Below are positions 1 through 7,179 of a DNA stretch of 14,108 nucleotides, in pieces (within the stretch, counting starts at the first letter, position 1; every line of letters begins with the position of its first letter). The position numbers and the translations under genes were made by a program. Source of the stretch: VFKI01 sp033762075 (GTDB lineage: Bacteria; Pseudomonadota; Gammaproteobacteria; DSM-16500). The DNA lies in the NCBI GenBank assembly GCA_033762075.1, contig JANRLY010000029.1:1-14108 (forward strand), written 5' to 3'. The notes below the pieces were generated by a model. It was not told the DNA's origin, did no database searches, and was given only the letters and a program-made list of their open reading frames with translations.

Positions 1-926
1 ATATTGACCCTAGTGAAATCGAACAACGCAAACAATGGTTGGAATTGAGCGCAGAGGATGAAGCTTGTCTCGCTCGTGTCGATGACAAGATTAAGAATTC
101 TGTGCATGATATCGTTGACTCTCTCTATGAACACTTCATGAAATTCGAGCAGCCACGCAAATTTTTTGAAGATCTTAACGTATTAAAAAGAGTTAAGAAT
201 TTACAAAAAGAATATTTTTTGCGTCTTACCGAAGGGAATTATGATACTGAATATGTGGAAGAACGTCTTAAAATTGGTGCAACTCATGCCAACATTAATT
301 TAGACGTCAAATGGTATTTGGGCGCTTATAATTTTTATCTGCGTGCTATCAGCGAAAAAATATTTGAAGCTTATAAGCACGATCAAGAAACTGCATTAAA
401 AACTATTTTTGCTTTGAAGAAACTTATTTTCCTTGATATTGGACTTGCAATTGATACTTATATTTATCAGCGCGAATCTACCATTCGTAAACAACAGGAA
501 GCCATTCGTGAGCTTTCAACTCCTGTTTTACAAGTGCGGGATGGATTATTAATATTACCCATTATTGGCGCGATTGATTCTTTACGTGCACGTCAATTGA
601 CTGAGCAATTGTTATACGCGATTCGTGATCGACGTGCATTAGTAGTTGTAGTCGATGTAACTGGCGTCCCAACAATTGATTCACGGGTTGCTAACCATCT
701 CATGCAAACAGTTGAGGCTAGTCGCTTAATGGGCGCAAAAACCATTATTACAGGTCTTTCTGCGGAAGTCGCTCAGACTTTGGTGAATGTGGGTGTCGAT
801 TTATCCAGAGTGACAACAGTGGGTGATTTGCAGGGTGGTATCGAAGAAGCAGATCAAATTCTTGGGAATCGCAACATGACTTATGCAGAACGCAGACCCG
901 GCAAAACTGAGGAATCCTTTTCATGA
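1..926 (+). CDS. rsbR: Globin-coupled RsbR-type stressosome sensor (protoglobin domain + STAS), 5' end outside window
   Basis: The frame (first whole codon at base 3) is open to the left edge. Residues before the TTG at 39 already fit the start of a globin-coupled sensor domain, so the true start lies upstream. Numbering from that TTG, residues 1 to about 150 form a protoglobin domain. It contains the conserved RLKIGATHANI...WYLGAY block, whose His83 (codon 285-287) is the expected proximal heme ligand. Residues about 160-275 form a STAS domain with the TGVPTIDS motif; Ser215 matches the switch-kinase phosphosite, and Thr247 lies near the second RsbR site known in Bacillus. In the RsbR family the N-terminal domain projects from the stressosome and the STAS domain builds its core with RsbS. 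A heme globin suggests sensing of O2 or another diatomic gas, as reported for Vibrio RsbR. The stop overlaps rsbS by ATGA, indicating translational coupling. The domain assignment is firm; the ligand is inferred. Confidence 0.93.
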   Translation, partial: IDPSEIEQRKQWLELSAEDEACLARVDDKIKNSVHDIVDSLYEHFMKFEQPRKFFEDLNVLKRVKNLQKEYFLRLTEGNYDTEYVEERLKIGATHANINLDVKWYLGAYNFYLRAISEKIFEAYKHDQETALKTIFALKKLIFLDIGLAIDTYIYQRESTIRKQQEAIRELSTPVLQVRDGLLILPIIGAIDSLRARQLTEQLLYAIRDRRALVVVVDVTGVPTIDSRVANHLMQTVEASRLMGAKTIITGLSAEVAQTLVNVGVDLSRVTTVGDLQGGIEEADQILGNRNMTYAERRPGKTEESFS

Positions 927-1267
927 AAGTCCCTATTCTCAAGCAAGGTAAAATTTTAATCGCAACGATTCAATCTGCATTAACAGATAAAGACTTGAGT
1001 CAATTGCAAGAAGATTTATCCCATCAAGTCAGTAAATTTCGATCTGCTGCTGTTGTCATTGATATTACTGAATTAGATGTGATGGATTCTTTTGCTGCTC
1101 GTATTTTACGTAATATCTCTAATATTTTAACGCTGCGCGGCGCGGAAACAGTGATCGTTGGTCTACAGCCTGATGTGGCATTTGCAATGGTTCAATTAGG
1201 CCTGACTTTATCTGGTGTTAAAACGGCGCTGGATTTAGAAGAGGGATTAGCATTATTACATTCTTGA
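923..1267 (+). CDS. rsbS: RsbS-type STAS stressosome scaffold protein
   Basis: This 114-residue protein is a single STAS domain, the usual RsbS length. The motif DITELDVMDSFAAR places Ser56 at the conserved phosphorylation site (equivalent to Ser59 of Bacillus RsbS). It is followed by the RGAETVIVGLQP strand-turn typical of RsbS. In the family, RsbS and RsbR co-assemble into the icosahedral stressosome core. RsbS holds the switch kinase RsbT until RsbT phosphorylates the scaffold and is released. The ATG at 923 overlaps the rsbR stop by 4 nt, and rsbT begins 9 nt after the stop. Nothing is missing or unusual. It is separated from RsbR by lacking any N-terminal sensor domain, and from anti-sigma antagonists (RsbV/SpoIIAA) by context and sequence. 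Confidence 0.93.
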   Translation: MKVPILKQGKILIATIQSALTDKDLSQLQEDLSHQVSKFRSAAVVIDITELDVMDSFAARILRNISNILTLRGAETVIVGLQPDVAFAMVQLGLTLSGVKTALDLEEGLALLHS

Positions 1268-1276
1268 GAGCGAAGC

Positions 1277-1684
1277 ATGACAATGGGCACTTCTATGGTC
1301 GTGAAAATTGTTAATGATACAGATATTGTCTCTGCAAGACAAAAAGCACGTGAGCTTGCTAGGTCACTTGATTTTTCTAGTAGCGAGCTTGCCATTATTG
1401 CAACAGCTATTTCTGAATTGGCACGTAATATTATTAGCTATGCCGGGACAGGCACAATCTCTATTCAACTTACATTAGACTCGGCTCGAAAAGGGATTTT
1501 AATCACCGCACAAGATGAAGGTCCTGGTATTCGAGATCTTAATTTAGCAATGCAAGATGGTTATTCAACTTCTAATAGTCTGGGATTAGGTTTGCCTGGT
1601 GTTAAACGTTTAATGGATTCCTTTGAAATCAACTCTGTTGTTGGAAAAGGCACAACTGTCGTTGTGGAAAAATGGGTGGGTTAA
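1277..1684 (+). CDS. rsbT: RsbT switch serine/threonine kinase
   Basis: This 135-residue GHKL ATPase-fold kinase has all the boxes of the RsbT/RsbW family: N box ELARNIISYAG (Glu47, Asn51), G1 box DEGPGI (Asp80) and G2 box GLGLPGV (103-109). Similarity and position immediately after rsbS identify RsbT rather than the anti-sigma kinase RsbW. RsbT normally phosphorylates the STAS domains of RsbS and RsbR, leaves the complex, and activates a partner by binding its N-terminal helical domain. In Bacillus that partner is the phosphatase RsbU. Here no RsbU is present and a histidine kinase with a similar N-terminus follows two genes later. The start at 1277 is preceded by a GAGAG-like ribosome site; ATGs at 1283 and 1295 are in-frame alternatives. 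The stop TAA shares its last base with the ATG of rsbX (TAATG). Confidence 0.93.
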   Translation: MTMGTSMVVKIVNDTDIVSARQKARELARSLDFSSSELAIIATAISELARNIISYAGTGTISIQLTLDSARKGILITAQDEGPGIRDLNLAMQDGYSTSNSLGLGLPGVKRLMDSFEINSVVGKGTTVVVEKWVG

Positions 1685-2304
1685 TGGAATGTCCAATCCA
1701 GATTTCTTACGGTATATCTGCGACGCCCAAGCAAGGCGACACCCAAAATGGCGATCAATATCTTATAAAAAAACAACAGGATTCTATTTTAATTGCCACG
1801 ATTGATGGATTGGGTCATGGACAATACGCTTTTGAATCTGCAAAACGTGCCGTTGATTTTATTGATACGTATCCTGATGGCGCACCTCTAGATGATCTCA
1901 TTCGTCTTTGTCATGATGAATTAAAAAATACTCATGGTGTTGTGTTAATGCTGGCACAGATTGAAAAAAATCACCGCGTGACATGGGCTGGCGTTGGAAA
2001 CATCATTGGTATGGTTTATAAAAAAAAATCGCATGAATATTTAAGAAATGAAATTTTCCTTACGCAGGCAGGCATTGTGGGATCAAATTTGCCAGCACTG
2101 AAAATTTCTTATACCACGGCAAATCCAGGGGATCTTTTAATTTTTGCCACAGATGGTATTGATCAAGATTTTCTAACAGATGAATTTAATATTAAAGATT
2201 TACCTCAAAAAATTTCTGATCAAATCTTTAAAAAATATCGAAATCCGAATGATGACGCTCTCGTATTGGTGTGTCATTGGGATGATATTGATAAAGGAGT
2301 TTAA
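1684..2304 (+). CDS. rsbX: RsbX-type PP2C serine/threonine phosphatase
   Basis: This is a 206-residue single-domain phosphatase of the SpoIIE/PP2C group. Metal-binding aspartates sit in the expected motifs: GDQ (Asp24), IDGLGHG (Asp41), ATDGID (Asp157) and NDDALVLV (Asp190/191). RsbX resets the stressosome by removing phosphates from RsbS and RsbR so that RsbT is captured again. The small size and absence of an N-terminal regulatory domain favour RsbX over RsbU. I chose the ATG at 1684. It overlaps the rsbT stop as TAATG, a GGGTGGG stretch lies just upstream, and the protein then starts right before the phosphatase fold. An in-frame ATG at 1672 would add only MGGL. The stop is 2 nt before the next gene. 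Function is assigned from family and operon position. Confidence 0.9.
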   Translation: MECPIQISYGISATPKQGDTQNGDQYLIKKQQDSILIATIDGLGHGQYAFESAKRAVDFIDTYPDGAPLDDLIRLCHDELKNTHGVVLMLAQIEKNHRVTWAGVGNIIGMVYKKKSHEYLRNEIFLTQAGIVGSNLPALKISYTTANPGDLLIFATDGIDQDFLTDEFNIKDLPQKISDQIFKKYRNPNDDALVLVCHWDDIDKGV

Positions 2305-2306
2305 AA

Positions 2307-3365
2307 ATGTATGACGCTAAGGAAAAGAATGCTGTTTTTACAGAGTTTAAAAATAAATATAAAGTTATCTTGGAAGATTTCTTTTGTCAGGCGGAAGACT
2401 CAGAGTTTTATTTAAACGAAGGGTATAAGCTTGGTAGAGAATCTGTCGCAGAAAACATTACTTTATTGAATGTAACTTCAATTCATCATGATATTTTGAT
2501 TGATTTTTTAAGCAATTTATCTACAAATAATCATGTTATGATTGCAAGAAAAGCCAGCGTTTTTTTTGAAGAAGTTTTAGCACCATTTGAAATGATTACG
2601 CAAGAATTTAGAGAGGCGATCAAACTATTAAACAAGCATAGCATTCAATTTGCATCTCATATCCATGATTTAAAAGATGAGATTGTTGAGCGGAAGCAGG
2701 CAGAAGAAAAATTAGAAATTAGCAAAGAAAAATATCGATCACTATCTGAAAAATTGCAAAAATCCTTAAAGGAAAAAGAAGCATTGCTTAAAGAAGTATA
2801 CCATCGAGTTAAAAACAATTTGCAAGTTATTACAAGTTTAATTAATTTACAACTTGAAACTATTGAAAACGATATGTCTCGTCAAGCGTTGATTGAGAGT
2901 GTTACACGCGTAAAATCCATGGCGCTTGTGCATGAAATGTTATATCAGTCAATGAACTTGTCGGAGATTGAAGTTGGCGAGTATGTTGAGAAATTGATTT
3001 ATTATTTGTATGAAATATATAATATCAATCGCAACACTGTAAAATTTTCTATGGAAAATAATCACGTTGTTCTACCAATTGATAAGGCAGTAACATTCGG
3101 ATTGATTATCAATGAAATTATTTCTAACTCTCTGAAGCACGCATTTCCCAATCAAAAGAAAGGTGAAATTAAGTTTTCCATTACCAAGGAGGGAGATTCT
3201 GTTATTTTACAGATACAAGATAATGGCGTTGGATTTCCTGCTAACTTTGATCCTGAGAACGCTCAGACACTTGGGATACGGCTCATATATAATTTAACAA
3301 AGCAACTTTCAGGCCATGTTAATTTAGACTCTAAAAATGGAACAACTTTCAAGTTAGTCACATAA
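2307..3365 (+). CDS. HisKA_2-type sensor histidine kinase with RsbU_N-like N-terminal domain
   Basis: This 352-residue cytoplasmic kinase has no membrane segment. Residues about 10-105 are an all-helical domain. The pattern LGRESVAENITLLNVTSIHH resembles the RsbT-binding N-terminal domain of RsbU; this is my own comparison, not a search. Residues about 120-160 form a charged coiled coil. Next come the HisKA_2 dimerisation motif VYHRVKNNLQVITSLINLQ with phospho-acceptor His166, and an HATPase domain with Asn-box INEIISNSLKHAF (Asn269/Asn274), G1 box DNGVGF (Asp305) and the TLGIRLIYNLTKQL segment typical of this kinase class. An AAAGGAG ribosome site precedes the ATG. Being directly after rsbRSTX, it is the best candidate for the protein activated by released RsbT, which would convert stressosome output into histidine phosphorylation. 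A phosphotransfer partner, the receiver-kinase protein, follows 16 nt downstream. Kinase identity is firm; RsbT binding is inferred. Confidence 0.9.
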   Translation: MYDAKEKNAVFTEFKNKYKVILEDFFCQAEDSEFYLNEGYKLGRESVAENITLLNVTSIHHDILIDFLSNLSTNNHVMIARKASVFFEEVLAPFEMITQEFREAIKLLNKHSIQFASHIHDLKDEIVERKQAEEKLEISKEKYRSLSEKLQKSLKEKEALLKEVYHRVKNNLQVITSLINLQLETIENDMSRQALIESVTRVKSMALVHEMLYQSMNLSEIEVGEYVEKLIYYLYEIYNINRNTVKFSMENNHVVLPIDKAVTFGLIINEIISNSLKHAFPNQKKGEIKFSITKEGDSVILQIQDNGVGFPANFDPENAQTLGIRLIYNLTKQLSGHVNLDSKNGTTFKLVT

Positions 3366-3381
3366 TAAGCTTGGAGGGTAT

Positions 3382-4515
3382 ATGAAAAAATACAAGATAC
3401 TGATTGTGGAAGATGAATTTATTACTGCTATGGACATGCAGAGAAATTTAGAAAAATTGAACTATATTGTTCTCGGTATTTGTGGGTCTGGTGAAGAAGC
3501 TATTGAGAAAAGCAATGTATTAAATCCTGATATTATCTTGATGGATGTTTCATTGCAGGGTGAGATGAAAGGAACGGAAGCTGCTAGACAGATTGTCAGA
3601 AGGCGTCGCGTGCCTATCATTTTTATTACTGCATATAACGATAATGAAACATTAAAACATGCAAAATTAGCTAATCCATACGGATATCTGATTAAACCCA
3701 TTAACATGAGTGATTTAAATATTACCATTGATATGGCATTATTTAAATTTAAAACAGAGCTTGAGTCTGCGGCAAAAACAGAGCAACTTAAAAATGAATT
3801 TTTAGCCAATATGTCACATGAAATGCGCACACCGTTAAATGGTATTATTGGATTTTCAGAATTAATGTACAACAATAAAATTGGAGAAACGACTGACGTA
3901 CAACATGAATATTTAGGTGATATTTTATCGTGCTCTCAGCATTTGCTAGATTTAATTAACAATGTCTTGGATTTTTCAAAAATTGAATCAGGTAAAATAG
4001 AATTTAAGCCTGAAACAGTGCATTTGGGTAACTTAATCAATGAAATTACAAATACATTAAGTATACTCATCGAAAATAGAAAACTCGACTTATCGGTACA
4101 AGTAGATCCTGCTTTATCAAATGTAACCATTGATCCTGTAAGATTTAAACAAATTCTATATAATTATCTTTCAAATGCAATTAAATTTTCAAACGATGGT
4201 GGTGAAATAGAAGTCGCTGCTTATCTTGAAGAAAATGATGATACTTTTCGTATTGAAGTGATTGATCATGGTATTGGTATAGATGAAAATGATTTGAAAG
4301 AATTATTTGTTCCTTTTCATCAACTCAATGCTAGTGCTAATAAAAACTATCAAGGCTCCGGTATTGGACTTGCACTTACACGCCTGTTAGTGGAAGCTCA
4401 AAATGGAAAAGTTGGTGTTGAGAGCGTGTTAGGTAGCGGTAGTATTTTTTATGCGATCTTGCCGCGTCATCATAAAGTTGATTTAGCTAAGAAGAATATT
4501 GATACGCTCTCTTAA
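3382..4515 (+). CDS. Hybrid receiver-histidine kinase (REC-HisKA-HATPase_c)
   Basis: The 377-residue protein starts with a CheY-like receiver (residues 4-120) carrying the acidic pair in IVEDE, phospho-acceptor Asp55 (ILMDVSL), Thr83 and Lys105. A classical HisKA follows with NMSHEMRTPLNGIIGFSEL (His146). The HATPase_c domain has N box NYLSNAIKF (Asn265), G1 DHGIGI (Asp295), an F-box-like LFVPFHQL, and G2 GSGIGL. No membrane segment, PAS domain, C-terminal receiver or Hpt domain is present. GGAGGG at 3373-3378 is a strong ribosome site. The receiver is the natural target of the preceding histidine kinase, so phosphorylation would tune this second kinase rather than a transcription factor. The final receiver or Hpt partner is not in the window. 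The stop codon overlaps that of the convergent corA gene. Domain calls are firm; the relay order is inferred. Confidence 0.92.
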   Translation: MKKYKILIVEDEFITAMDMQRNLEKLNYIVLGICGSGEEAIEKSNVLNPDIILMDVSLQGEMKGTEAARQIVRRRRVPIIFITAYNDNETLKHAKLANPYGYLIKPINMSDLNITIDMALFKFKTELESAAKTEQLKNEFLANMSHEMRTPLNGIIGFSELMYNNKIGETTDVQHEYLGDILSCSQHLLDLINNVLDFSKIESGKIEFKPETVHLGNLINEITNTLSILIENRKLDLSVQVDPALSNVTIDPVRFKQILYNYLSNAIKFSNDGGEIEVAAYLEENDDTFRIEVIDHGIGIDENDLKELFVPFHQLNASANKNYQGSGIGLALTRLLVEAQNGKVGVESVLGSGSIFYAILPRHHKVDLAKKNIDTLS

Positions 4516-5576
4516 AACCATTTTTTCTTGTTAAAATAAACAAGCATCACAATAACAACGAGCCCCATCGCTCCAAGTGTCGTTACGTAACCATATTGCC
4601 ATTTTAATTCCGGCATATTGATAAAATTCATCCCATAAAGACTTGCAATAAATGTTATTGGAATAAAAATAGTGGATATAACTGTGAGTGTTTTCATGAC
4701 TTCATTTAACCGATTTGTCAAACTTGATATATAAACATCTAACATGCTTGATAACATATCGCGATATGTTTCTATGGTATCAATTGCTTGCATCGTATGA
4801 TCATAGACATCACGCAAATATAAACGTGTAAATTGACTGATAAATTTATCATTTAATTGTGAAAGATGACTTACTGCTTCGCGCATCGGCCAAATGGATT
4901 TTCTGAGCATGAGTGTTTCACGTTTCATTCTGTATAATCGACGCATATGTCCACGTGTCGGAGATGAGATGATCAATGTTTCAGTATCATCAATAAGCTC
5001 ACCGAGTGTTTCAAGGATAATAAAATATTGATCGATGATAGCATCGATTAATCGGTAAAAAAGATAATCCGCGCCTTGTTCTCGTAAGCGTTGTTTTGGA
5101 TTGCTTTTCATTTTCTCTTCAATTTTTTTGAAGATGTCGACTGGTGCATCCGAAAATGTGATGACAAAATGATTGCCAAGGATAATACTAATTTGATTGA
5201 TTGCAAATTTTTTACGTTTCTTTTCCCATCGTAAAGTTTTCAGGGTCACAAAAATATAATGATCAAATTCTTCAAGTTTGGCGCGCTGCCCAGTCAAAAT
5301 ATCTTCGGCGGTGAGGGGATGAATTTTGTAATGTTCTTGAATCCGTGAAAGAATTTCAAGGTTATTGAATCCTTCTACTTGAATCCAGTTTGTACCTGGC
5401 TTGTCAATTAACTCAATGATTTTATTAGGATTATCAGAGGTTTCCTCATTGCAGATTTCAGCAGAATAATTGACGACCGTTACTTGAGTAGGGTTTTTCT
5501 TTCTGCCGGTATAAACCAAACTGCCCGGAGATTCGCCGGCACGTTTTGCCTGGCTTCGTATATCAGATAATTCCAT
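4512..5576 (-). CDS. corA: CorA-family magnesium/cobalt transporter
   Basis: This 354-residue protein has the CorA layout: a large soluble N-terminal alpha/beta domain, a long helical stalk (roughly residues 170-295), then two C-terminal membrane helices (about 294-313 and 328-347) joined by the periplasmic loop. The signature selectivity motif YGMNF (Gly-Met-Asn at 315-317) ends the first membrane helix, and the protein ends with basic KKKWF on the cytoplasmic side. CorA pentamers carry Mg2+ (also Co2+ or Ni2+) into the cytoplasm. The ATG at 5574-5576 has an AAAGGAATAG ribosome site upstream. It converges with the receiver-kinase gene and the two stop codons overlap. It is read in the same direction as the prp genes but separated from them by a large palindrome, so it is probably a separate unit. 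Zn-efflux ZntB homologues share the fold, so ion direction is not certain. Confidence 0.93.
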   Translation of the reverse strand: MELSDIRSQAKRAGESPGSLVYTGRKKNPTQVTVVNYSAEICNEETSDNPNKIIELIDKPGTNWIQVEGFNNLEILSRIQEHYKIHPLTAEDILTGQRAKLEEFDHYIFVTLKTLRWEKKRKKFAINQISIILGNHFVITFSDAPVDIFKKIEEKMKSNPKQRLREQGADYLFYRLIDAIIDQYFIILETLGELIDDTETLIISSPTRGHMRRLYRMKRETLMLRKSIWPMREAVSHLSQLNDKFISQFTRLYLRDVYDHTMQAIDTIETYRDMLSSMLDVYISSLTNRLNEVMKTLTVISTIFIPITFIASLYGMNFINMPELKWQYGYVTTLGAMGLVVIVMLVYFNKKKWF

Positions 5577-5613
5577 TTTATCTATTCCTTTATTTAAGTG
5601 AATTGCGAGAAGG

Positions 5614-5710
5614 ACTCGTCATTGCGAGCCACGGTAGCGTTTTGGCGGGACAATCCAACTTTTGAAAACTAGATTGTCACGGCTAAACACTTCGTCTCGC
5701 TATGACGAGT
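5614..5710. repeat. Imperfect long palindrome of the ACTCGTCATTGCGAG type
   Basis: Outer arms ACTCGTCATTGCGAG (5614-5628) and CTCGCTATGACGAGT (5696-5710) are complementary with one mismatch. Inner arms also pair around a centre near 5663: CAATCCAACTTTT against GAAAACTAGATTG. The whole 97-nt block could fold as one long hairpin. TCATTGCGAG-type ends are typical of dispersed miniature repeats in many proteobacterial genomes. It lies between the prpD stop and the corA start, both read leftward, so it may also stop or slow transcription leaving prpD. The family assignment is from memory. Confidence 0.75.
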
Positions 5711-5719
5711 GTTGTCTGC

Positions 5720-7174
5720 TCACCGAATACTGACCAAATACTCCATAAATTCATTAACCGGCATAGCCATCAATTTTTTATTATCAGAAAACATTTCCAC
5801 AATTTTATTAGCTTGCTCAGGAGAAAAATGTCCACGAACTGCCGATTCAAATTTATGTTGCAATAGAGGTTTGCTTTCGGCACGACGGTTTTTATGACCA
5901 ATCGGATAATCTATTTGAATTTTATCGGTTGAAGTGCCATCTCGAAAATGGATTTGAATCGCATTTGCAATGGAACGTTTGTCAGGATTTAAATAATCTT
6001 TGCTGAAAGTTGGATCTTCAATGACACGCATTTTATCACGTAGTGTGTCAATACGGGGATCTGTTGCGAAAGTATCATTGTAATATTCTGCTTTTAAATC
6101 GCCATGTAATAAGGCGACAGCAACCATATATTGCAAGCAATGATCTCTATCTGCGTAGTTATAAAGTGGGCCTGTTTTGCTGATGATGCGTACAGCAGAT
6201 TCTTGCGTAGTCAGTGTAATAGAATCGATATTGTCTAAACGATTTTTTATTTTTTCGTGCAATGCAATCGCGCATTCAACTGCGGTTTGCGCATGAAATT
6301 CAGCAGGAAAAGAAACTTTAAATAAAATGTTTTCCATGACATATGTGCCGAAAGGGCGTTCAAATTGAAAGGGTTGCCCATGAAATGTTACATCATAAAA
6401 TCCCCACTTTTTTGCAGTTAACGCGGTGGGATATCCTTTTTCACCTAAATGCACTAGCCATGCTAAACGGACTGCACGACTTGTTGCATCACCAGCCGCC
6501 CAAGATTTGCGCGAACCTGTGTTCGGTGCATGGCGATACGTCCGAAGACTTTGGCCGTCTATCCAAGCGTGTGAAAGGACATTAATAATGTCGTCTTTGC
6601 TACCATTCAATAAATGCATTGCAGTGGCAGCAGAAGCGGCTTTGACAAAAGCGACATGGTCCAAGCCAATACGATTCATGCTGTTTTGTAATGCAAAAAT
6701 GCCTTGAATTTCGTACGCTTTAATTTGTGCTGCTAATACATCACGTACTAATAAAGGTGCTTTTTTATTTAAAATATTTTGACGACTGACAAAATCACTG
6801 ACGGCTAGAATGGCGCCTAAATTATCTGAAGGATGCCCCCATTCAGCAGCGAGCCAAGTATCATTGAAATCCAGCCAGCGAATTAAAGTACCGATACTAA
6901 AAGCAGCTTGAATCGGATCTAATTCAAATGTTGTACCCGGAACACGCGCGCCATTGGGAACAATCGTGTTTGGCACAATCGGTCCAATGAGGCGCATACA
7001 TGCAGGATGATGAAAAGCAAGAAAACCGCAAGCGAGTGCATCCATTAAACAATCTAATGCAGTTGACCAGGCCAGTTCACTTTTGATTTCGTATTGTGTG
7101 ACATAGTCTGCAATCGTGATGATTTCACGATCCGGCAGTGGGCGTAAATTAATATCAGCAGAATCAGTCATCAT
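5720..7174 (-). CDS. prpD: 2-methylcitrate dehydratase (MmgE/PrpD family)
   Basis: The 484-residue protein is full length for PrpD. It dehydrates 2-methylcitrate to 2-methylaconitate in the methylcitrate cycle of propionyl-CoA breakdown. Recognisable conserved blocks are RWLDFNDTW (99-107), GHPSDN (113-118) and the Arg/Lys-rich RTYRHAPNTGSRKSWAAGDA segment (211-230), all characteristic of the MmgE/PrpD fold. It is the last gene of the SDR-prpB-prpC-prpD operon and starts 5 nt after the prpC stop. Two adjacent ATGs (7172-7174 and 7169-7171) are both possible starts; an AAAGAG ribosome site lies about 11 nt upstream of the first. No acnD/prpF pair is present, so this is the PrpD-type route; hydration to methylisocitrate would then need an aconitase encoded elsewhere. 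No anomaly is visible. Confidence 0.95.
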   Translation of the reverse strand: MMTDSADINLRPLPDREIITIADYVTQYEIKSELAWSTALDCLMDALACGFLAFHHPACMRLIGPIVPNTIVPNGARVPGTTFELDPIQAAFSIGTLIRWLDFNDTWLAAEWGHPSDNLGAILAVSDFVSRQNILNKKAPLLVRDVLAAQIKAYEIQGIFALQNSMNRIGLDHVAFVKAASAATAMHLLNGSKDDIINVLSHAWIDGQSLRTYRHAPNTGSRKSWAAGDATSRAVRLAWLVHLGEKGYPTALTAKKWGFYDVTFHGQPFQFERPFGTYVMENILFKVSFPAEFHAQTAVECAIALHEKIKNRLDNIDSITLTTQESAVRIISKTGPLYNYADRDHCLQYMVAVALLHGDLKAEYYNDTFATDPRIDTLRDKMRVIEDPTFSKDYLNPDKRSIANAIQIHFRDGTSTDKIQIDYPIGHKNRRAESKPLLQHKFESAVRGHFSPEQANKIVEMFSDNKKLMAMPVNEFMEYLVSIR

Positions 7175-7179
7175 TATTT

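Noticed and set aside
39..41. TTG as the start codon of the rsbR-like gene
   Set aside because: The frame is open to the left edge and the residues encoded before it fit the N-terminal part of a protoglobin domain, so the gene very likely begins outside the window.
1672..1674. ATG as the rsbX start
   Set aside because: The in-frame ATG at 1684 overlaps the rsbT stop as TAATG with a G-rich ribosome site just before it; the earlier ATG adds only four residues inside the rsbT end.
1277..1684. RsbW-type anti-sigma factor kinase
   Set aside because: The gene sits directly after rsbS and before an RsbX-type phosphatase, no RsbV or sigma-B-like gene is present, and the sequence pattern fits RsbT.
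3462..3875. 137-codon minus-strand frame inside the receiver-kinase gene
   Set aside because: It lies wholly opposite conserved receiver and HisKA codons and has no independent support.
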